Source of the DNA: a virus
IMG/VR virus record: IMGVR_UViG_3300013101_000033
Location: 1 to 37,649 of that record
Strand: one strand, 5' to 3'
DNA: 37,649 nt
The notes beneath the pieces were generated by a model. The model worked only from the letters and a program-made list of their open reading frames with translations, was not told the origin of the DNA and did no database searches. The translations under genes and the position numbers were made by a program. This document shows, piece by piece, positions 31,424 through 37,649 of the stretch (its first letter is position 1; each line of letters starts with the position of its first letter).

Positions 31424-32968
31424 TTACGGTTTAATCCTATTCCCTGGAAAGAAACTATCAGGACCTAAAGGTTCAAGAGGAGGAGACTCTAAACGGGTTA
31501 AAGCACTTCGTAATTGTTGCTCTTTTTTAGCAATTTGCTGTGTTGATAAAGGAACACCATTAGTCTTTTTCTGAGTATCAATCTCTTTACGAAGTTTTTC
31601 AATATACGCAATTGCATTATCAGCTTGACCAACTTTATCAGGATGAATATTTACTTCAACACCTTCTGCCAATAATGCAGTTTTTAAATCAGTTTCTGCT
31701 TGCGTAATTCCTGTTTCTGCTTCACGTCTGATATTTACTTGTGAACGGCTGTCTGCAGCTTCAATCATGTTATTTACAATTTCATTAGGGGACAGCCCGG
31801 TATACAGTGAATTAGTACGTTGAGACACCTGCTCCATAGCTGCAGCTTCCATTGCTTTTCGCAATGTAGTGATCACTGTAGGCAAATTATCAGCAATCTT
31901 GCCATCCATGGTCTTAAGCATCTCTAAGCCATACTGAAAAGATTCTTGATCAGGAAAGTTGGCCTTCAGACTTGCAACAGCATCTCTGTGATTCTGGTTA
32001 CCTTTTTTACCAGCCTGTACGTTATACCCTAACTGTTTAGCAAAAGCTTTAGCATCTTCACCACTAACTTTATTTGTACTTGGTCCAAAGGTGACACCAC
32101 TTGCAGTGATTTGACCACTGGAATAATCATTACCAAGGTAATCATCAACACCTTTTTGATAAGCCTCATCTGCATCAGCATCGATCTTGGCTTGATCACC
32201 TTCTCTTTGAGCTTGTTGATCAATAGTCACCTGATACTGTCTGCCTAACTCACTATTAGCAGTAAACTGTGCCGGCGTAAGTCCAAACCTGCTTGCCATC
32301 TGTAACATCCAGTCAGGTTTATTTTGTATTTTATCTTGCTGATACTTTTCCCATACACCTCGATAAGTATCTGCTTGTTCTTGGTTAAATCCTTCATTGG
32401 TAGCATACTCATCATATTGAGCATCTAGCTCTGCCTGCATTCCACCATTAAAGTAATAGTCATTCATTTCAGCAACAGCGCTTTTCACGCGTTTGCCTTC
32501 TGCATAGTCTTCGGCCTCACGCTCTGCCAAAGTGCCTTGACGTGCTGCTTTAGCTGCAGCTTCTTCCTGTTGAGACTTCTGAAGAGATCGTTGTGCTATA
32601 CCGTTGGGCCCTACTTCTGCAGTTCTTGCAACATTGAAGTCAGCTGAAGCATCACTGGATCTAATATTTGCTTGATCAACTTCAAGACCACTTACACTGG
32701 CATTATGCTCATCTTGCCATTTCATTAAAGATGCTGCGTCAACCAAAGCAGGATCAGTAGTCTGGAGTACGTCTTCAATCGTTTCTCCCTGGGCTACCCG
32801 GGCAAATACTTTATTTGTTGCAATCGTTTTAGCTTTAGCTTCATCTTCTTGAGCAAACTCACCAATCTGATCAGTGGCTGCAACCAGGTTTCTACCAAAT
32901 TGAGGACCTTGACCGGCTCTACCTTGATAAGGAGCGAATGAAAAGCTTGTTTGTTGGTTCTTTGCCAT
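31424..32968 (-). CDS. coiled-coil internal virion protein
   Basis: This 514-residue protein is Gln/Ala/Glu-rich and mostly helical, with long heptad-like stretches (for example QQEEAAAKAARQGTLAERE and ETGITQAETDLKTALLAEG). It has no enzyme motif. It lies directly upstream of the giant polymerase-like gene, its stop being adjacent to that start, and downstream of membrane-segment and Gly-rich virion proteins. This is where podoviruses encode internal core or ejection proteins. I infer a structural partner that packs or threads the giant protein. AAGAGAAC upstream of ATG is an acceptable ribosome-binding site. Confidence 0.62.
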   Translation of the reverse strand: MAKNQQTSFSFAPYQGRAGQGPQFGRNLVAATDQIGEFAQEDEAKAKTIATNKVFARVAQGETIEDVLQTTDPALVDAASLMKWQDEHNASVSGLEVDQANIRSSDASADFNVARTAEVGPNGIAQRSLQKSQQEEAAAKAARQGTLAEREAEDYAEGKRVKSAVAEMNDYYFNGGMQAELDAQYDEYATNEGFNQEQADTYRGVWEKYQQDKIQNKPDWMLQMASRFGLTPAQFTANSELGRQYQVTIDQQAQREGDQAKIDADADEAYQKGVDDYLGNDYSSGQITASGVTFGPSTNKVSGEDAKAFAKQLGYNVQAGKKGNQNHRDAVASLKANFPDQESFQYGLEMLKTMDGKIADNLPTVITTLRKAMEAAAMEQVSQRTNSLYTGLSPNEIVNNMIEAADSRSQVNIRREAETGITQAETDLKTALLAEGVEVNIHPDKVGQADNAIAYIEKLRKEIDTQKKTNGVPLSTQQIAKKEQQLRSALTRLESPPLEPLGPDSFFPGNRIKP

Positions 32969-32977
32969 AATGTTCTC

Positions 32978-33511
32978 TTATCCCGGTGTACCGACGTCTT
33001 TTCCTGTCTTACCCCAGCCTCCAATTCTACGCATTGGCTGTGTTGGGCCACTGTAATCAATACCATGTGCTGCTGCAAAAGCTGTACCTGCATTCTCTCG
33101 GGAACGCATTGCATTATTCGCTAAGATAGCATTAGCATTAAATCCACGCTGTGCACTGTTCTTACGTAACTTGGCGTCTGATCTATTTTGAAGGATTCCT
33201 TGAATCAAGCCTACAGTACTTAAAGCAGCATTTGCTAATCCAAAGCCTCTCTGCACACCCGCCCAATTCATATTAAAACCACCGCCAGTATTAGCTGGTG
33301 CAGCGTACTGTGACCCAAAATCCATTCCTTGTTCGCCAAGGCCTGGTTGAGTGTATTGAAGTGCTCCTACAGAGTTTCCAGAAGAAGACGAAGCGTTATA
33401 ACCACCTTGGCCTCCACCCCAACTGCCAAATCTACCGGTACCAAAACCAGCATTTGCATTATTATAATTATACTGAGGTTGTGAGGTCGGATTGCTCCAA
33501 TCAATTGCCAT
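32978..33511 (-). CDS. low-complexity virion protein with Ala-rich helix
   Basis: The start at 33511 is chosen because it overlaps the upstream stop (TAATG) and has GGAG upstream; the product is 177 residues. The N-terminal half is low in complexity, rich in Gly/Asn/Gln/Tyr/Ser (QPQYNYNNANAGFGTGRFG, then WGGGQGGYNASSSSGNS). The second half has an Ala/Leu helix GLANAALSTVGLIQGIL and a basic segment. The order is like small internal virion proteins of podoviruses, which partly insert into membranes during DNA ejection, but no family match is certain. Confidence 0.6.
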   Translation of the reverse strand: MAIDWSNPTSQPQYNYNNANAGFGTGRFGSWGGGQGGYNASSSSGNSVGALQYTQPGLGEQGMDFGSQYAAPANTGGGFNMNWAGVQRGFGLANAALSTVGLIQGILQNRSDAKLRKNSAQRGFNANAILANNAMRSRENAGTAFAAAHGIDYSGPTQPMRRIGGWGKTGKDVGTPG

Positions 33512-36078
33512 TATACTGCTCCGATCTGTCTTTGAAATGATAAGTACTGTGCTTCGAGTGTTCCTACTTGTCCAGGCTGTTCCGGTAAGGTTAAACACAT
33601 TGGCACAAACTGATATACGAAATCATACCCTAATAGGCCGGGGTTCGCATTTAATGTTCTTGCTAAATAACTACCAGGAGATTCTCCAGTAGCGCCTCTA
33701 TCGGTTGCTGCCATATAACCGAGAGTATCAAAGCCTTCACGCGGTGGTCCTAATTGATCCCACGCTTCACGTAATTCATCAGCTTTTTCTCGTTGAGTTA
33801 GCATAAAATCTCTTAAGTCTGCTTGTAACTTTGCTAATTCATGTGTTGAATAGATCTGTAACCCAGTATTAACTACTGCAAGGGTTGATGTTAGTGTTAC
33901 TTGGGCACTGCCCCATGTTGAAAACCCTGGAAATGCATTAGCTAAACTAAAGTTATTAAAACCTCCGCCCATTGCAAAAGCTGCAAAGAGTGCAAAGATG
34001 ATTCCAGCAGTGGTACCAAACTCTTCACTGATTGTTGCACTTGCCAAACCAATAATAAAACCAAATGCAAACAGTAGTACCACGTACAGAATAAATGCCA
34101 TCAAACCTGTGGCACCTAAAGCTCCAACAATAACTCCTATCAAGGTTTCAGTACCTGCACCACCAGCATAAATAATACTAAGTACAATTAAGATAATAGC
34201 AATAATTACAATCAACCACTTCCAGAATCCTGTTTGATACCATGGTATTGAAATTTCTTTAACCAGGAAAACAGTTGCACTCATAGAATCCTGCATTAAC
34301 TCTTCATGATGCATCTTTCTAAGACTATTTTTTAAGATACCTATATGAATAGGGATCCTGAAGCCATTGAGATACTCTCCAGTTTCTTCATTGAGATCGA
34401 AGATGTGTGGTTCAGCATAACGGAATCTGTATCCTTTCTTCCCTTCAGCGGTATCGCGGGTGTTGATCGTATACTCCATGCTGAGGCCCATACAAAGGAC
34501 TCGAGTATGACTCCATGTATCTGCGTCACGGTCGTAATGCTGTTGGGTGTAAATAACATAATCATGGTATCCATTTTTATGTGACTTCTTTGCATCTGGG
34601 TCTGAATAGTTATTCCATCTTCCAATTAAGCTACCAGACTCATGCATCTCATCTATACCAACTCGATACTTCGTATCATTATATTTAAGACGTTGATATA
34701 AATCTGAATCAAAGTGGTTTATTCGAAGATCTTTATTATCATCCCCTATAAATTTACCAGGAAAGGTTTCTGAATAAATATAAGACCATCCAAGACGAAC
34801 GTTATACCCATTTACACCACCCTCAGTAATTTTTATTTCAGAGATTGGTTGAGGTAAGTTATAACCATTATTTTTATTTACTTTAGCGCTCTGTAAGTAC
34901 CTTTGATAATCTTCATAGGTATGTTGCTGGTTCTTTTCCATTTCCAAGAAAAAGTGGTATAAGTACTCCAGAGTTCCTCGAGTCTTTGACATTACTGGAG
35001 CAGCAAAATGAATAAAAAAGTCCCACTTTTCAGGATCCTTTTTCTTTGCTTCACCTGATTCAAGGTCAGCTTGTTCCTGTTCTTCAAACTCCTCCCGGAT
35101 TTCATCACCTTTTATTGCAAGCTTCTTTAAAATTTTATTAGTTGTTATATGCAGCTCGGAGTCTTCTTCTTCATTAAACCAGACTCTATCCTGCATCATA
35201 ATCACTACAGGCATGAAGTTATTCAGAATATTATTTGTCTCAATACGGGATTCCAATTCCGGATCTACATTTGAACCAACTATGTAGATCCAATATTGTG
35301 TTACAAGCGGGTTAGCAACTGTGCTGTATCTAACCTGGATCAGATCTTTCCCTTCATATTCTGTTAAATCCAGTTTTGCAGGAGATTCCCAAGTTTCTAC
35401 TTCTCCTGTATTAGCTGTGTACGCAAAACCAAAAGAATATTCACTTGAGTACACATCTCCATACCCTAACAGGGCATAAATATCAGCAGGAAGATCTTGG
35501 AGATTCTCATAAGTCAGAGTGCCTTGATATTCAGTTCGAATATATATGGGCTCATTGTCAGTGACATAATATGAACCAGTAGTTGGATCAATTACTGGTA
35601 TTTCTATGAACTCCAGTTTCTCATCCCATACAGGTTCGCTTGGAGCAACTCCCCAGGGAAAGTACACAGGATCCAGATATGCAGATTGAATATGTTTATC
35701 AAGTAAAAAGTCCTCATTAGGACCTCCAATAAACATCCATGGCGCCTCTTCTATAGGTTCTCCTACAGCACGTTCGAGTGCAGAGAGTAATACGCCGTCA
35801 GCTATGGAGAAGTTGGGCTGATCACTTGTAGGAAGGCCCCTTATGTACCCACCTGTTTTAAGAGGATCATCATACTTTGCAGCATATTTAATCATTGCTG
35901 CTGCTCTGGCACCTAAGTTGGTGCCAATTGCGTACAGAACAGCGCTTGCTATACTTTCATTGGCCTTACTGGCCTGGATAATACTGTTTGTTAACGTATC
36001 AGCACGGTCTTCTGGCGGTATTAGATCACCAGTAGCTGCAAAGGCTAAGTATTTTTTATCACTACTAAATAGCCCCAT
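33511..36078 (-). CDS. large virion protein with C-terminal membrane segments
   Basis: ATG 36078 (product starting MGLFSSDKKYLAFAATGDL, 855 residues) is preferred; a longer frame exists upstream but only overlaps the neighbouring gene. Residues 1-600 are a soluble mixed fold rich in Tyr/Asp. Residues about 610-705 carry three to four hydrophobic stretches (WKWLIVIIAIILIVLSIIY, then MAFILYVVLLFAFGFIIG, then GIIFALFAAFAMGGG). A helical C-terminal tail follows. Multiple membrane segments in a virion-block gene suggest a protein that inserts into the host envelope during DNA ejection. The Shine-Dalgarno is weak and the start lies eight bases after the upstream stop. Confidence 0.65.
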   Translation of the reverse strand: MGLFSSDKKYLAFAATGDLIPPEDRADTLTNSIIQASKANESIASAVLYAIGTNLGARAAAMIKYAAKYDDPLKTGGYIRGLPTSDQPNFSIADGVLLSALERAVGEPIEEAPWMFIGGPNEDFLLDKHIQSAYLDPVYFPWGVAPSEPVWDEKLEFIEIPVIDPTTGSYYVTDNEPIYIRTEYQGTLTYENLQDLPADIYALLGYGDVYSSEYSFGFAYTANTGEVETWESPAKLDLTEYEGKDLIQVRYSTVANPLVTQYWIYIVGSNVDPELESRIETNNILNNFMPVVIMMQDRVWFNEEEDSELHITTNKILKKLAIKGDEIREEFEEQEQADLESGEAKKKDPEKWDFFIHFAAPVMSKTRGTLEYLYHFFLEMEKNQQHTYEDYQRYLQSAKVNKNNGYNLPQPISEIKITEGGVNGYNVRLGWSYIYSETFPGKFIGDDNKDLRINHFDSDLYQRLKYNDTKYRVGIDEMHESGSLIGRWNNYSDPDAKKSHKNGYHDYVIYTQQHYDRDADTWSHTRVLCMGLSMEYTINTRDTAEGKKGYRFRYAEPHIFDLNEETGEYLNGFRIPIHIGILKNSLRKMHHEELMQDSMSATVFLVKEISIPWYQTGFWKWLIVIIAIILIVLSIIYAGGAGTETLIGVIVGALGATGLMAFILYVVLLFAFGFIIGLASATISEEFGTTAGIIFALFAAFAMGGGFNNFSLANAFPGFSTWGSAQVTLTSTLAVVNTGLQIYSTHELAKLQADLRDFMLTQREKADELREAWDQLGPPREGFDTLGYMAATDRGATGESPGSYLARTLNANPGLLGYDFVYQFVPMCLTLPEQPGQVGTLEAQYLSFQRQIGAV

Positions 36079-36085
36079 ACCATTA

Positions 36086-36862
36086 TCAAACCAAAGCCCT
36101 GATTTCTTTAGATACACCAGAGGCATCGGCATCAACACTGGTACCTGTTGCCATACCTTGTAAGGTGGCAGAACCTGATTCAGCATCCGGCTCGTATGTA
36201 GTTACCCAAACAGATTGATAATCAGAATGTAACTTAGAAATCTTATGATCAAGATCACCTGCAAAACCCAGAGTCTGCGCTTGTAACAGTGAGGTTTGAC
36301 GCCCAATAACACTATCACCTGAAAAGTTCATTGAAGTATTCGCCAATTCAGTTTGGATCTTCGCATCAATGTATTCAATTTCAGCATTGATCTTCAGAAT
36401 TTGTGCAGCAATCAACTCTTTCTGAGTTTCAAGCATCAGGATTTCAGCTTCAAGCTTAAGAATCTCAGCTGCTGTCTTCAAAATATTGGCTTCAGCCAGT
36501 CTTACCTGAGCTTCAATTAGCAAGCCTTCCTGTTCCAGCTTAATAAGCTGTGCTGGGTACATAAAATCAATTTCGTACCGCAACTTCTCACCTTCAAGCT
36601 CCAGTAATTTAATTTCAGCTTCTATCTTTTCTTTCTGTTGTTCATATAGCATGACACCCAGTAAGTACTGAGTGCTGTTAGCTAAAACAGACTCCAAAGC
36701 TCCCAAATAAACTGTGGCGTAATCACCACCAGTAATCCGCTGTGCTTTAAATTCCCTATGTACATGGAATTCAACAGTCTTCATCAATTGATCAAGTAGG
36801 CCATCACCTAAAGCTAAATTGGTGTAAGCAGGATATGTGGGAGTTGGAGGAGTCTTTGCCAT
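36086..36862 (-). CDS. long coiled-coil structural protein
   Basis: This 258-residue protein has a conserved-looking N-terminus (PTYPAYTNLALGDGLLDQLM) followed from about residue 75 to 175 by an almost unbroken heptad coiled coil rich in Glu/Ile/Leu/Ala (EKIEAEIKLLELEGEKLRYE, AEILKLEAEILMLETQKEL). The end is Ser/Thr/Asp-rich. It lies between the capsid-adjacent protein and the membrane-segment virion protein. This pattern is typical of small podovirus virion proteins placed between capsid and ejection genes; a neck, adaptor or core role is inferred. Confidence 0.65.
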   Translation of the reverse strand: MAKTPPTPTYPAYTNLALGDGLLDQLMKTVEFHVHREFKAQRITGGDYATVYLGALESVLANSTQYLLGVMLYEQQKEKIEAEIKLLELEGEKLRYEIDFMYPAQLIKLEQEGLLIEAQVRLAEANILKTAAEILKLEAEILMLETQKELIAAQILKINAEIEYIDAKIQTELANTSMNFSGDSVIGRQTSLLQAQTLGFAGDLDHKISKLHSDYQSVWVTTYEPDAESGSATLQGMATGTSVDADASGVSKEIRALV

Positions 36863-36865
36863 TTT

Positions 36866-37462
36866 TTAGGCCTCTTTACCTTGTGCTAACGCTTGTTTCA
36901 CAGAGAGAGCTTTTAACTCCTCCGGAGTCAGTGGATCCAATACCTGAATAGAATAAGCAGGAATCAGTCGGCTCTTCCGGGTTTTATGGCCTTTATCTCC
37001 AATAGCATTGTAAAACACACTGCATTTCTTTTCTGTCAGCATGTCATAAATGATCTTAGGAATATGGTAGGGCTCACTGTTGTATGGAACGTACTTTTTA
37101 AAAGTGCCCAGCTTTGCTGAACCAACAGAGAATAGCTCTCCAGGCCACTCGCGCTTCTGAGGATCCATACATTGGATAATGCATCTCACCAATCGATTGG
37201 CTTCGAGTTTATTTCTCCGTACCTGTTCTGCGCGGAAAGCTACTCCAGATTTTGGTACAACCTTTTCTTCTGGTACAACAGGTAGCGCTTCTGCTGCTAC
37301 TGTTAGTACCGTAAGATCTTCAGCTTCTTGGGCTTTACCTATTGTTGCCAAATGGAGATCAATAGCTTTTTGAATTTTTGGAACACCAGCCATGTGGTGA
37401 TAGGGAACACCCAGAGAATCAGCTCGGGCACGTACTTTTAATAGATCTGTTTGTGAAGGCAT
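36866..37462 (-). CDS. conserved capsid-proximal phage protein
   Basis: This 198-residue protein has a SAP/HeH-like N-terminal helix pair (SQTDLLKVRARADSLGVPYH), a variable linker and a conserved C-terminal block: RLVRCIIQCMDPQKREWPGE, FSVGSAKLGTFKKYVPYNSE, YHIPKIIYDMLTEKK. I recall proteins with the block C-x-x-x-x-P-x-K-x-E-W-x-G-E ... K-x-F-V/Y-P-F/Y-N directly after the major capsid gene in diverse podoviruses. The exact role is unknown; capsid decoration or head assembly are options. It follows the capsid gene end here with a 117-base hairpin-rich spacer between them. Confidence 0.7.
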   Translation of the reverse strand: MPSQTDLLKVRARADSLGVPYHHMAGVPKIQKAIDLHLATIGKAQEAEDLTVLTVAAEALPVVPEEKVVPKSGVAFRAEQVRRNKLEANRLVRCIIQCMDPQKREWPGELFSVGSAKLGTFKKYVPYNSEPYHIPKIIYDMLTEKKCSVFYNAIGDKGHKTRKSRLIPAYSIQVLDPLTPEELKALSVKQALAQGKEA

Positions 37463-37501
37463 ATCGATATCCTTTTAGTAGATAGAGTATTTATAACAAA
37501 G

Positions 37502-37563
37502 GGCCCGCCTTGCGGGCTAATCGGTTCCAGGGCTTGCGCAAGGTTGTCCCCCCTTTCGGGGGG
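37502..37563 (-). terminator. string of GC-rich hairpins between the capsid gene and the next gene
   Basis: Stem GCCCGC/GCGGGC with loop CTT (37503-37508, 37512-37517), palindrome CTTGCGCAAG (37532-37541) and stem CCCCCC/GGGGGG (37548-37553, 37558-37563) lie in one spacer. Read leftward the last has a GAAA loop. None has a long U-run; the leftmost is followed leftward by CCCTTTGTT. A fourth, TATCTG-TTAT-CAGATA (37571-37586), overlaps the capsid stop. They probably cause partial termination or block 3-prime decay, raising capsid mRNA over downstream genes. Confidence 0.6.
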
Positions 37564-37579
37564 ATTCCCTTATCTGTTA

Positions 37580-37649
37580 TCAGATAGTTGCGACAGTCTT
37601 CAACAGTGCAATGCGTTCTGGACGCAGCAACATGAAGCCGTAGTACCAC
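37580..37649 (-). CDS. probable major capsid protein, C-terminal end (partial)
   Basis: Only the last 22 codons are inside the window. The leftward frame reads WYYGFMLLRPERIALLKTVA plus two residues, then TGA. An ending of the form W-Y-x-G-F-x-L-x-R-P-E-R is one I recall from podovirus major capsid proteins, and the neighbouring gene is of the type that usually follows the capsid gene. The rest of the gene lies right of the window, so the call rests on a short stretch. Confidence 0.68.
   Translation of the reverse strand, partial: WYYGFMLLRPERIALLKTVATI

Noticed and set aside
33511-36186. Longer N-terminus for the 855-residue virion protein
   Set aside because: The extra 36 codons lie inside the neighbouring coiled-coil gene and have unrelated composition; ATG 36078 gives a normal gene junction.
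1-37649. CRISPR arrays, insertion sequences, integrase or attachment sites
   Set aside because: I saw no regularly spaced direct repeats, transposase or integrase motifs; the window looks like a strictly phage, non-integrating segment.

Overview
This window reads as a contiguous piece of a lytic, tailed double-stranded DNA phage genome. There are no ribosomal or host housekeeping genes. Genes are tightly packed, with TAATG and ATGA start/stop overlaps, and fall into opposing transcription blocks. They include replication and recombination enzymes, tail-fibre-like proteins, a virion protein block and the C-terminal end of what looks like a major capsid protein. The best single clue to the phage type is a 4,233-residue protein (18722..31423, minus strand). 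Its middle carries spaced motifs of a single-subunit RNA polymerase, resembling the virion RNA polymerase that N4-like phages (Schitoviridae) inject with their DNA. I infer an N4-like podovirus or a distant relative. The host cannot be named from this sequence.

Layout. 31..4665 (+) is a replication/recombination and accessory operon: a probable single-stranded DNA-binding protein, a RuvC-like resolvase, several small proteins, a two-module protein with a YfaP/DUF2135-like domain, and its small neighbour. It ends at a terminator (4725..4757). 4759..6996 (+) holds four tRNA-like elements and a phage-encoded SPFH/band-7 membrane protein, closed by a pseudoknot-like fold and a strong terminator. 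7023..8766 (+) encodes an AAA+ ATPase and a small acidic protein. 8903..15069 (-) is a block of six fibre/tail-type structural genes. 15148..18656 (+) encodes a DNA-binding-like protein, a WGR-fused ATP-dependent DNA ligase, a string of tiny coupled genes (membrane, exported, basic), and a pair of anti-defence genes of the Acb2 (anti-CBASS) and Tad2 (anti-Thoeris) types. 18722..37649 (-) is the virion block, read from the capsid protein at the right edge through small structural proteins, a membrane-segment-containing virion protein and coiled-coil proteins to the giant polymerase protein.

How it fits together (inference). The minus-strand virion block would build the capsid and an ejection apparatus carrying the giant polymerase into the cell. 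The plus-strand genes would then replicate and repair phage DNA and blunt nucleotide-signal immunity (CBASS, Thoeris).

The most unusual feature is the tRNA-like cluster. All four elements keep tRNA acceptor, D and T arms, yet each has an abnormal anticodon region. One (6731..6856) folds as two tRNA bodies joined tail to tail through one shared anticodon helix. The inner body is circularly permuted and its acceptor stem is closed by a UUCG loop. Such RNAs could not decode codons and may be a new kind of tRNA mimic.
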